A DNA stretch of 32,268 nucleotides from an uncultured Ruminococcus sp. (GTDB lineage Bacteria > Bacillota > Clostridia > Oscillospirales > Ruminococcaceae). The notes under the pieces were generated by a model. It was not told where the DNA came from. It searched no databases and saw nothing but the letters and a program-made list of their open reading frames with translations. The position numbers and the translations under genes are program-made. Shown piece after piece: positions 23,988-31,414 of this stretch. Position 1 is the stretch's first letter; the number at the start of each line of letters is the position of its first letter. The stretch is from contig CACYSH010000045.1 of NCBI GenBank assembly GCA_902776945.1, forward strand, positions 1-32,268. The letters are read 5' to 3'.

Positions 23988-25811
23988 TTACAGATCGTTT
24001 CTTTTGATAATATCTCCGATAAGTCTTATAGCTCCTCTGATAACGGCAAGTCCGTCATTTATGACCTGTTCGGAGAACTTGTTCTTCATCTCGGGGAGCT
24101 GTTCGGCGGCAGTACAAAATTCGTTGTATACCTGCCTTGCAAGCTCGTAGCGCAGCGAACCCAGCGTATAAAGCGTGGTCGGCAGCTTGCCTTTATTTTC
24201 GAGCGTGAATAACAGCATTCTGACTATCGTGCCTTCGGGCAGGGTATTTCCGCAGGTTATCATCTCCTCAACGGCTGTCTTGTTCGGATAATACTTGTCG
24301 CATATCATAGCGTATTTCAGCGAGGCGGCTTTTCCCTTGTCATAATCTTCCTTTTTCTTCATGTAAACGCCGTACAGATGCCGCAGCATAAGGCAGTTGT
24401 TTTCGGGGTCGTTTCGCTTTATCGGCTCAACTTCGGTGAGCAGTTCAAGCAGCTTGTCGGGGATATGGTCGCAGAAGGTCATTCGCGGCATATCGGTGTA
24501 ATACATACTGAGATAAATTTCCCCTGTTGTATAATCGCGCTCTATCATGTGTACGAATCGGTGCAGAGTTTTAATATCCTTGCGCAGGTCGTCGGCGAGA
24601 ATTTCAAACGCCTTTCCGCCGCTGCGCCTGTATTCGAGTATCAGCCGCAAAAAGAGCATTTTGTCGGGATAGCGGCGGTAAAGCTGTTCTATCATAAGCG
24701 CGTAATCGTCGGCGTATTTATCGTCAAGAAGCAAGTCCTTGATAAGCGTTCTTTCGACATAATAGGTCATGTCATGGAAAGTGGTATTTGCTTTAAGGCG
24801 CTCGGCTGATGTCTTTAAGATAAGCTCAAAGCAGTCGTAAACGTCGTTTTTGTTGCGGAGCAGTTCTTCAATATCGGGGTCAAAGCCCTTGTCGGGATTT
24901 TCGGCGAACCATTTTTTCAGCCTTTCCCGCGTATACTGCGAGCAGACGGGGTATCTTGCCAGCGAGAATGCCGTGCGGTAGGCTGCCTTGTATTTCTGCG
25001 CGAGTTTTTCGAAGATCGGCTCCGCCTGCGGGGGGCTTATCCTTGCTATCGCTTCGAGAGCGGCGGTGGCTACCTTGTTCTTGCTCGTCCGGAAAAGCTC
25101 GATAAGGTCGTCTGCGGATCCGTCAAAGCGCCCGAGCGCGTTTATCGCGTTGATACGCACGCCCGCGGGGGCGTTCTCGTCGAAGGCAAGCTCCCTGAAA
25201 CGCTCTGTCTGTTCGCTGCCCGAAATATCAGCGATAAATTCTATCTGCCTGCCCGTCGCCTTTGCGTTCGACATATCAATGCTGTCATACAGCGGCTGAA
25301 CGAGCGCTTTTCCGCATTTCTTGCAGAATACCTTTGCCAGCTTGCCTAAATTCTCGCCGTTGCCGTCACAGTTTTCGAGGAAAGCGCGTACAAGCCGCGG
25401 GTCGTCGGCGAGGTCTGCAAGCTCGTCGGGGAGATACATAGTGCCGCCTTTTGCTTTTGTTATAGTATCGTTAAGCTCGCCGAGCTTTGAATAGGGAATA
25501 TCATGCGGAGTAAAGCCTTCGGCTTTGACGGGCTTTGTCTCGGAGCTGTCCGAAAAACTTCCCTGCGTTACGGCGAGCGCTTCGGCAAGGGCAAGGCAGT
25601 CGCCAAGCTGCGCGGGAGCGTTTTCGCCCGTCAGCAGGTCGGCGCACATCTTGTGCAGCTTTGCAAAGACCTTGTTTTTCTGCGCCAGCGGCGCAAAGCC
25701 GTCAACAGCGCGTTTTAGCCTGAAATCTTCGGGGATAACGGCTGTTCCCGCCGCCGCCGCCGCGTAGAGCCGGTCGTAAAGCTCGTAGAACGGATTTGTC
25801 CTGTTTTCCAT
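23988..25811 (-). CDS. HEAT-like repeat protein of the MoxR operon
   Basis: A 607-residue protein that I do not recognise as a named family. It is almost wholly alpha-helical. Residues about 210-300 (FRELAFDENAPAGVRINAI, NALGRFDGSADDLIELFRTS, KNKVATAALEAIARI) read as HEAT-like repeats, suggesting a scaffold. A CKKCGK pair near residue 168 could bind metal but lacks an obvious second pair. It starts with a strong AAAGGAGG site, 15 bases after the SWIM gene, and is followed by moxR after 21 bases, so it belongs to the same transcript. E. coli yehLMPQ has no counterpart I recall, so it may be a Firmicute-specific subunit. Confidence 0.65.
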   Translation of the reverse strand: MENRTNPFYELYDRLYAAAAAGTAVIPEDFRLKRAVDGFAPLAQKNKVFAKLHKMCADLLTGENAPAQLGDCLALAEALAVTQGSFSDSSETKPVKAEGFTPHDIPYSKLGELNDTITKAKGGTMYLPDELADLADDPRLVRAFLENCDGNGENLGKLAKVFCKKCGKALVQPLYDSIDMSNAKATGRQIEFIADISGSEQTERFRELAFDENAPAGVRINAINALGRFDGSADDLIELFRTSKNKVATAALEAIARISPPQAEPIFEKLAQKYKAAYRTAFSLARYPVCSQYTRERLKKWFAENPDKGFDPDIEELLRNKNDVYDCFELILKTSAERLKANTTFHDMTYYVERTLIKDLLLDDKYADDYALMIEQLYRRYPDKMLFLRLILEYRRSGGKAFEILADDLRKDIKTLHRFVHMIERDYTTGEIYLSMYYTDMPRMTFCDHIPDKLLELLTEVEPIKRNDPENNCLMLRHLYGVYMKKKEDYDKGKAASLKYAMICDKYYPNKTAVEEMITCGNTLPEGTIVRMLLFTLENKGKLPTTLYTLGSLRYELARQVYNEFCTAAEQLPEMKNKFSEQVINDGLAVIRGAIRLIGDIIKRNDL

Positions 25812-25826
25812 TTGCTTTTTCCTCCT

Positions 25827-27254
25827 TTAAAGCCTTGCTATGCCGTTTTCGGTCACGGCAGAGACAGCCGCCGCCTTTATCTCGTGCGCCGTGCCGTCGT
25901 AGAACAGGGCGCAGAGCATAGCGCCGTTTGTAAGCCCGCCCGCAATGAGTTTAAGCGTTCCCAATGTGCCGGGATAATGCGGGTGTTCCGTCAGCCGCAC
26001 GCGCTCCTCGCCGTGGATAAGCACCGCCGTTCCGTCGTCGGTATATTCTATGCGGTCAAAGGGCAGCAGCAGAACGGCGTATGGCGCGGCAAGAGTGTTT
26101 TTAAGCTCGTTTTTGGCTTTCTTTGCTGCGTCGGCTAATGTCGGCTCGGCTTTGGAAATTATCGTTTTGTATGTATCGGCGGTGCAAGGCGAGGCAATAA
26201 AGCTCTCCCAGCGCACGCGCCTGTTCATCGTGCCGGGATAGAGATACAGCGTTTCTATCGAATATACGCCGAATGCGGAATCCTCCTGCTTGATGTGCTT
26301 CACCGCTTTATACGGACGAGGGTTCTCGGTGGTGAATATCTCGCCGCTGTCAAGGTCAGCCCAGCAGCCAACGTCGGTAAACATCTTGCGCGTTCTGTCG
26401 TCGATAACGGTGAACGAGAGCTGCACAAGCCGTGCGTTCTCGCGGAAAAGCCCTATCTCTTTAAGCTGAGTGAGCTTCCAGACACCGCCCATTGCTTCGT
26501 AAAGCACGCTGTCTTCGGGGAGAACTTCGCCGTTTTCGAGCTTGCGGTCGATGTACTCGCGGCACTTCTTCACCGACGACGAAAGCCTTACGCACTTGTG
26601 TATCAGCTCGCGCAGGGCGGAATCGTCATGCTCGCCGACGCGGCTGAATTTCTCTGCGGCACCGACTATCTCGTAAATAAGCTGCTGCGGCTCGGGCAGG
26701 TAGTAGTCGCCGAGCTGCTTGGCAAGCTGCAAATACTGTTCCGCCGCCGCCTTGCTTACCGCCGACGCGCCGTGCGAGAAAATATCGTTCACAAAGCTCT
26801 CGGCGAGGTCAAGCCCTTCGCGCTGCTTTTTGAGCTTTTTGGCGGCTGCGGCGGCATTCTGCTTTGGAGCGGGTTTGTCTGCGTTTTCGGCTGCCTTTTC
26901 CGCTTTCTGCGCTATTTTGCTGCGTTTTCTTTCAATGTCCTCGGGAACCGCCGCCTTTTCGAACGTCTTTCCCGCAAGGTAATCGTACATAATAGCGACG
27001 GCGTGTTTGCAGGGGAACTGTCTGCTCGGGCAGGAACAGCGGTACACGGGCGCGTCGCCGATGAAATCGACTGAGGTGTAGTAGGGATTCTTTCCGCTGC
27101 CCTTGCATTCGCCGAAGATAAGAGTTTCATCGTCGTTTATGCAGAGCTTCTGGAAGCCGTTCTTGTCGGATATTTTTTTCGCGTTCGAGAGCGCGGCGGC
27201 GTTTGGCGCGGCGCTCCTGATAAGCTCTTCTGTTATCATGCTTGCTTTCTGCAT
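25827..27254 (-). CDS. SWIM zinc-finger protein of the MoxR operon
   Basis: A 475-residue protein with a SWIM zinc finger C73-x-C75-x6-C82-x-H84 (CSCPSRQFPCKH). The finger follows a short N-terminal domain and is followed by a Lys/Ala-rich helix (about 110-150) and a long alpha/beta C-terminal part. SWIM fingers bind DNA or proteins, and SWIM proteins such as YehQ accompany YehL-type MoxR systems. ATG 27254 is chosen because AAAGGAG lies nine bases upstream; the frame extends back to 27311 without a ribosome site and would overlap the promoter. It is the first gene of the six-gene operon. Confidence 0.82.
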   Translation of the reverse strand: MQKASMITEELIRSAAPNAAALSNAKKISDKNGFQKLCINDDETLIFGECKGSGKNPYYTSVDFIGDAPVYRCSCPSRQFPCKHAVAIMYDYLAGKTFEKAAVPEDIERKRSKIAQKAEKAAENADKPAPKQNAAAAAKKLKKQREGLDLAESFVNDIFSHGASAVSKAAAEQYLQLAKQLGDYYLPEPQQLIYEIVGAAEKFSRVGEHDDSALRELIHKCVRLSSSVKKCREYIDRKLENGEVLPEDSVLYEAMGGVWKLTQLKEIGLFRENARLVQLSFTVIDDRTRKMFTDVGCWADLDSGEIFTTENPRPYKAVKHIKQEDSAFGVYSIETLYLYPGTMNRRVRWESFIASPCTADTYKTIISKAEPTLADAAKKAKNELKNTLAAPYAVLLLPFDRIEYTDDGTAVLIHGEERVRLTEHPHYPGTLGTLKLIAGGLTNGAMLCALFYDGTAHEIKAAAVSAVTENGIARL

Positions 27255-27287
27255 GGAATAAAGCTCCTTTCGTTTTTTGATAATATT

Positions 27288-27306
27288 ATTATAGCACACT
27301 AAGTGT
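27288..27306 (-). promoter_or_regulatory. Promoter of the SWIM-MoxR operon with a palindrome
   Basis: On the minus strand TGCTATAAT is an extended -10 box (TATAAT at 27293-27288). Directly upstream is the perfect palindrome ACACT-A-AGTGT (27296-27306), in the promoter spacer where a repressor could bind. The -35 box is poor. Confidence 0.55.
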
Positions 27307-27355
27307 ATCAAAAACGGAACAATAAGAAATATTTTTTACGGCAAAATAACTGCGG

Positions 27356-27754
27356 TTATTTAAGCTCGAAGCGTTTCGGCAGGAAGTCTTTCAGGCGGTA
27401 TACGCCGCTTGTCAGGACTATTTTGAAATCATCGCCGCAAAATTCGCTCATTACCTGCAAGCAAGCGCCGCAGGGGGTGCAAGGCTCGGAAAAAATCCCG
27501 TCGATGCCGCCGACTATCGCAATGGCGCGGAACTTGCACGACGCATTCGTGCCGCAGCCTTCCGAGACCGCTTTGAAAATGGCGGTACGTTCGGCGCAGA
27601 CCGTCAGCGAATAGGAGCTGTTTTCGATATTGCAGCCGGTAAATATGCGTCCGTCGTCGGTGAGAAGTGCCGCGCCCACCGAAAAGCCCGAGTATTTTGA
27701 GTAAGCGTTTTTGGCAGCGTCGAGAGCGAGCCGCAGTAATTCCTTGTCGGTCAT
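27356..27754 (-). CDS. cdd: Cytidine deaminase
   Basis: A 132-residue enzyme that deaminates cytidine and deoxycytidine to uridine and deoxyuridine in pyrimidine salvage. The zinc site is complete: C53-A-E55 (TVCAERTAIF), with Glu55 as proton shuttle, and C95/C98 in PCTPCGAC. The substrate motif FSVGAALLTDDGRIFTGCNIENSSY is conserved. The length is that of the small tetrameric Cdd. The start follows AAAGGAG. It has its own promoter and is not part of the neighbouring operon. Confidence 0.96.
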   Translation of the reverse strand: MTDKELLRLALDAAKNAYSKYSGFSVGAALLTDDGRIFTGCNIENSSYSLTVCAERTAIFKAVSEGCGTNASCKFRAIAIVGGIDGIFSEPCTPCGACLQVMSEFCGDDFKIVLTSGVYRLKDFLPKRFELK

Positions 27755-27800
27755 AAGCTGTAACTCCTTTCATTTTGTTTCGTTATGGATAATATATATA

Positions 27801-27829
27801 ATTATACTATATAAAGAGCCGCTTGTCAA
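27801..27829 (-). promoter_or_regulatory. Sigma-A promoter of cdd
   Basis: On the minus strand TTGACA (27829-27824), 17 bases, TATAAT (27806-27801): consensus at both boxes. Confidence 0.85.
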
Positions 27830-27962
27830 GCAAATTATACAAAGCAAAAAAAGTTTATTTGGGCGGGTCGAAATGTCACAAGCCCCGCCCCTGCAATATC
27901 GTGTGGTTCAATAAAGTTAGTGGGCAAGTCTGTTGATTTCTGCGTAAATTTTCCGAAAAACA

Positions 27963-27991
27963 TTGACTAAACCGCCGCCTTGTGCTATAAT
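27963..27991 (+). promoter_or_regulatory. Sigma-A promoter of the HTH gene
   Basis: TTGACT (27963-27968), 17 bases, TATAAT (27986-27991) preceded by TTGTGC. The region resembles the promoter at 7293-7321 (same GCCGCC in the spacer and TGTGCTATAAT). Confidence 0.82.
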
Positions 27992-28025
27992 AGTCAACAG
28001 ATGTGATTAATACGGGGTGAATTAT

Positions 28026-29465
28026 ATGTCAAGGTTCTCGGAGCTGCTTAAAGGCTATACCGACCGCAGCGGCGTTTCCGTCGCGGCTCTCTCCAAACGC
28101 TGCGGTATCGACCGAACTACTCTGCATAAGATAATCAGCGGCGAAAGACGACCGCCGAATGAGGATTTCGTCGTGAACCTCTGCCAGATACTCATGCTGT
28201 CGGCGACCGAACGCGACACTTTTCTCGAACAGTACGAGATTTCCCTCGTGGGCGACGACCTCTACCGCAGGCGCAGGAACGTGAAGGCGATGATAGAAAA
28301 GCTCTCCGAAGTCGGCGAAAAGGAATACTCCGCGCTAAAAAGCCCTTTCGCAATAGGCGATCTTCCGAAAAACGGCGTTACAAATCTGTATCTCGAAAAG
28401 CATGAGCTGTTCAGGCGGCTGTACTCGGCTAATGTCGAAGCGTTTGAAAATAAAAGCATAGTAAGGATAATCGCCCAGCCCGATGATGATTTTGTCGATT
28501 TCATGCGTTATGCCTTCGGCTACTACAAGGGCAGCGAGATTCGGCATATCTTCTGTCTTGACAACAGCACGGGTCCCGGCGGCGCAAATGACTATAATTT
28601 AGAGCTTTTTCCCCGCGTCTGCGAGCTTTCGGCGATGTACGGCAATTACCGCCCTATGTTTTATTACGACCGCGTGGAATCGCATATCAACGAATCCTCG
28701 CTGCTGCCCGTGCTGGCGGTCAGCGATAATTTCATGTTCCGTGCGCCGTGCGACGTTCAGTCGGGTATCATAAGCCGCAATCAAATCGCCGTCGATTATT
28801 CCGTAAGCCAGTTTGATAAGCTCGAAAAAAAATGCTACCCGCTTATCGTGCGTGCGGACGATATTTCGGGAATGCTCGGCAACGGCAGAGATTATCACGA
28901 TTATCTGTACACTATCGACGTGCAGCCCAGCTTTATTCTGCTTGCAACCGAAGTCGGCGTGCAGAACAATATGAATCTGTCGCAGGAGCAAAAGAATATA
29001 CTGCTCGAAAGAATGAAGTTTGTGCAGCAGAGGTACGCAGGCAGAGAATATTCCAACATTTTTACGGAAAACGGGCTTATCTATTTTATGAAAACGGGCG
29101 TTATCAGCGAGCTTCCGGAAAGAGTATACAATATCGTGCCGCCCGAAAGAAGGCTCTACGCCCTCAGAAAAATGATAGAGTGCAGCGAGAAGGGCGTTTA
29201 TGATTTCCGGCTTATCGACGGCGACTGCGCTCCGAAGAATAATCTGCGGATAAATATAGGCGAGGAAGGAACTGTGCATTTCGTTATGCGGCTGAGAACG
29301 GGGCTTGTTTTCCTTGCGGTCAGCGAACATAGTATGAGGATAGCCGTTGAGGACTATGTTACCTCGCTTATCGAAAGCGGGAAGATATACAGCCGCGAAC
29401 GCTCGGTCAGCATAATGAAGAGGATTCTCTCCGCCGCCGAAAGGGAGCTTTCGGGCAGTCCTTAA
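28026..29465 (+). CDS. XRE-type helix-turn-helix protein with large C-terminal domain
   Basis: A 479-residue protein. Residues 1-65 form a Cro/C1-type helix-turn-helix (VSVAALSKRCGIDRTTLHKIISGERRPPNEDFVVNLCQIL). The remaining roughly 400 residues are an alpha/beta region I do not recognise. It includes VRIIAQPDDDFVDFMRYAFGYY, IRHIFCLDNSTGPGGAND, and a later IDVQPSFILLATEVGVQNNMNLSQEQ stretch. No membrane segment is seen. ATG 28026 is chosen because GGGGTGA lies just before it; the GTG nine bases earlier would sit on that site. It is probably a DNA-binding regulator with a sensing domain, transcribed alone and divergently from cdd. The targets are unknown. Confidence 0.72.
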   Translation: MSRFSELLKGYTDRSGVSVAALSKRCGIDRTTLHKIISGERRPPNEDFVVNLCQILMLSATERDTFLEQYEISLVGDDLYRRRRNVKAMIEKLSEVGEKEYSALKSPFAIGDLPKNGVTNLYLEKHELFRRLYSANVEAFENKSIVRIIAQPDDDFVDFMRYAFGYYKGSEIRHIFCLDNSTGPGGANDYNLELFPRVCELSAMYGNYRPMFYYDRVESHINESSLLPVLAVSDNFMFRAPCDVQSGIISRNQIAVDYSVSQFDKLEKKCYPLIVRADDISGMLGNGRDYHDYLYTIDVQPSFILLATEVGVQNNMNLSQEQKNILLERMKFVQQRYAGREYSNIFTENGLIYFMKTGVISELPERVYNIVPPERRLYALRKMIECSEKGVYDFRLIDGDCAPKNNLRINIGEEGTVHFVMRLRTGLVFLAVSEHSMRIAVEDYVTSLIESGKIYSRERSVSIMKRILSAAERELSGSP

Positions 29466-29499
29466 ACTTTAATAAAGTGTAAATAATATGTTATCATAC

Positions 29500-29528
29500 T
29501 TTACTTATTTATCTTTATTTGATATAAT
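29500..29528 (+). promoter_or_regulatory. Probable promoter of the repeat-bearing moxR leader
   Basis: TTTACT (29500-29505), 17 bases, TATAAT (29523-29528). It would give a leader of about 650 bases carrying the two structured repeats before moxR at 30186. Confidence 0.55.
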
Positions 29529-29592
29529 AATATAGTATGCTTTTGAACGAAATGCTTAAAGCGGCGCACTGCCGGAGGATATATCGGCTGTC

Positions 29593-29787
29593 ATGTCGCA
29601 CAAGGGCGATTATTTGGACAGCAAATACAAAATCTTACGCTATTACAGCGAAAAATCAAAAGGTAGACAGGTAGACGGCAGATTTCGTAAACTTTATAAA
29701 ATACTTATCATTCATTTTTGTAAAGTTTATGATTTTTACTGTCTACCTGTCTACCAAAGCCCGCAAACCATTGATTTTCAAGGGTAA
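29593..29787 (+). CDS. Possible small protein overlapping the structured repeat
   Basis: A 64-codon frame beginning MSHKGDYLDSKYKILRYYSEKSKG, with GGAGG (29575-29579) 13 bases upstream. Its second half is encoded by the repeat with inverted arms. In the related sequence at about 1370-1400 (plus strand) a similar LDSYGKTLRYY peptide can be read, and near 29890 a different frame gives EQLNENPTLLLH. The conservation may therefore be of nucleic acid rather than peptide. The spacing of the ribosome site is poor. I list it only as a possibility. Confidence 0.25.
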   Translation: MSHKGDYLDSKYKILRYYSEKSKGRQVDGRFRKLYKILIIHFCKVYDFYCLPVYQSPQTIDFQG

Positions 29788-29833
29788 AACGGTAGACAGT
29801 ACTTTCTGATTCTACTGTCTACCACTGTCTACC
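29662..29833 (+). repeat. Structured repeat copy A, CTGTCTACC units
   Basis: The first stem is a perfect 15-bp inverted repeat, GGTAGACAGGTAGAC (29662-29676) and GTCTACCTGTCTACC (29741-29755). It encloses a second perfect stem TAAACTTTA (29688-29696) / TAAAGTTTA (29721-29729). The second hairpin is a perfect 11-bp stem GGTAGACAGTA (29791-29801) / TACTGTCTACC (29813-29823) with an 11-base loop, followed by one more ACTGTCTACC (29824-29833). Confidence 0.85.
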
Positions 29834-29952
29834 TTGCTTTCGGCAGGGTAATACTCATATCGGCGGTTACGTCGGTATGCGAGAATATATTTGAACAGTT
29901 AAATGAAAACCCTACGCTATTACTACATAATTATTGCTGTATTAAGGTATTA

Positions 29953-30110
29953 GGCAGATTTCGCAAACTATATAAAATACTTATCATTCTTTTTTTTGAA
30001 AGTTTACGATTTTTACCGTATACCCGTATACCAAAGCCCGCAAACCATTGATTTTCAAGGGTAAAACGGTATACGGCACTTTCTGATTTTGCCGTATACC
30101 GCCGTATACA
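29953..30110 (+). repeat. Structured repeat copy B, CCGTATACC units
   Basis: It aligns along its whole length with 29677-29833; for example the 35 bases at 30033-30067 are identical to 29756-29790. The units, however, read CCGTATACC and CGTATACC (30016-30032) and the hairpin is GGTATACGGCA (30068-30078) / TGCCGTATACC (30090-30100), again 11 bp with an 11-base loop, then GCCGTATACA. The left outer arm present in copy A is degenerate here. Confidence 0.85.
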
Positions 30111-30185
30111 CCTAATGCAAAGAAATAAATACCCGACGTTTACGAGAGAACGCCGGTTCTACATATATCAAGGAGGAACACGCCA

Positions 30186-31121
30186 ATGCCAATGAACAAA
30201 CAGATAGCGGCGCTTATCAATAATATAGAAAAGGTCATCGTGGGCAAGCGCGAGCCGATAACGAAGGTGGTCTGCGCCATGCTTGCCGAAGGGCATATCC
30301 TTATCGAGGATGTTCCCGGTGTTGGCAAGACAAGGCTTGTGGCTTCGCTTGCAAGCTCCGTTGAGGGCGCTTTCAACAGAATACAGCTCACTCCCGACAT
30401 AATGCCCTCCGACATCGTGGGTTTTTCGATGATAGACCCCAAGACCCGCGAGCTTGAATACAAGGCGGGCGCTGCGATGTGCAATTTTCTGCTTGCCGAC
30501 GAGATAAACCGCGCTTCGCCGAAGTCGCAGTCCTCGCTGCTCGAAGTAATGGAGGAGCATCAGATCTCGCTTGACGGAAACACCATGCCGCTGCCCTCGC
30601 CGTTCATGGTACTGGCAACGCAGAACCCCGTCGAGACCTACGGCACCTATCACCTTCCCGAAGCGCAGATGGACAGATTTATCATGAAAATATCAATGGG
30701 CTATCCCTCGCCCGAGGAGGAGCTTGATATAATCACGCGCTCGGAGAACCCGCAGTTTTCCGAAAAGCTCCCCGCCGTAATGACGATAGAGGAGCTTAAT
30801 TCGCACATAGAAAATGTAAAGACCGTCCGCTGCACCGACAGCGTAAAGCAGTATATCGTGTCGCTGCTGAACGCCTCGCGTATGTCCGACCTTGTAAAGC
30901 TCGGCGCGTCGCCGCGTGCGGGTATCGCGCTGTTAAAGGCGGCAAAGGCTTATTCGTATATAAACGACCGTGATTATGTCGTCCCCGACGATGTAAAGGC
31001 TGTTATGTCGGCGGTGCTTTCCCACAGGCTCATGCTCTCGCCGAAGGGCAAATCGGCATACCCCGACGCAGAGGCGGTAATGGAGCAGATAGCAATGACA
31101 GTCCCCGCGCCGCTGAAATAA
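30186..31121 (+). CDS. MoxR AAA+ ATPase, MRP type
   Basis: A 311-residue AAA+ ATPase. Walker A is PGVGKT (residues 44-49), Walker B is FLLADEIN (D105-E106), sensor 1 is VLATQNP, and EAQMDRF precedes the arginine-finger region. The C-terminal helical lid ends in the usual SHRLMLSPKGKSA tail. It is of full family length. A DUF58 gene follows, the standard partner of MRP-type MoxR in operons often continuing with transglutaminase-like genes, where it is thought to act as a chaperone for envelope-linked or metal-dependent complexes. AAGGAGG lies nine bases before ATG 30186. The stop codon and the 29 bases around it are tandemly duplicated (31108-31136 and 31137-31165). Confidence 0.93.
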   Translation: MPMNKQIAALINNIEKVIVGKREPITKVVCAMLAEGHILIEDVPGVGKTRLVASLASSVEGAFNRIQLTPDIMPSDIVGFSMIDPKTRELEYKAGAAMCNFLLADEINRASPKSQSSLLEVMEEHQISLDGNTMPLPSPFMVLATQNPVETYGTYHLPEAQMDRFIMKISMGYPSPEEELDIITRSENPQFSEKLPAVMTIEELNSHIENVKTVRCTDSVKQYIVSLLNASRMSDLVKLGASPRAGIALLKAAKAYSYINDRDYVVPDDVKAVMSAVLSHRLMLSPKGKSAYPDAEAVMEQIAMTVPAPLK

Positions 31122-31151
31122 AAAGAGTTAATAGTTCGCCGCTGAAATAAA

Positions 31152-31391
31152 AATAGTTAATAGTTAATAGTGAATAGTTAATAGTTAAGGAGCGCCTGCG
31201 GCGCATATTATGCGGACGCTTGCACGAGCTTCGCTCGCGCCAGCGCCGCACTAAATGATAATTCGGCTCAAATGTGATAAAATGAGTGCGCGGCGAAGCC
31301 TGCGCATAATCGCCGCGAAGCGGCTCCTTAACTATTCACTATTCACTATTCACTATTCACTGTTCACTGTTCACTGTTCACTGTTCACTTT
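31152..31391. repeat. MITE-like element with heptamer arms between moxR and the DUF58 gene
   Basis: The left arm has AGTTAAT/AGTGAAT heptamers ending in AGTTAAGGAGCG. The right arm (about 31324-31391) reads GGCTCCTTAAC, then four TATTCAC and four TGTTCAC heptamers. The core has GC-rich hairpins, and the pieces GCGAAGCCTGCGCATAAT and ATTATGCGGA match the element at 11985-12363. It interrupts an otherwise standard moxR-DUF58 operon. Confidence 0.75.
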
Positions 31392-31414
31392 TTATTAGCT
31401 GAAAGGGTGATAGA

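Noticed and set aside
31324-31391. TATTCAC/TGTTCAC repeats considered as an origin iteron array
   Set aside because: They are the right arm of an inverted MITE-like element with matching units on the left, and there is no DnaA box cluster or replication gene.
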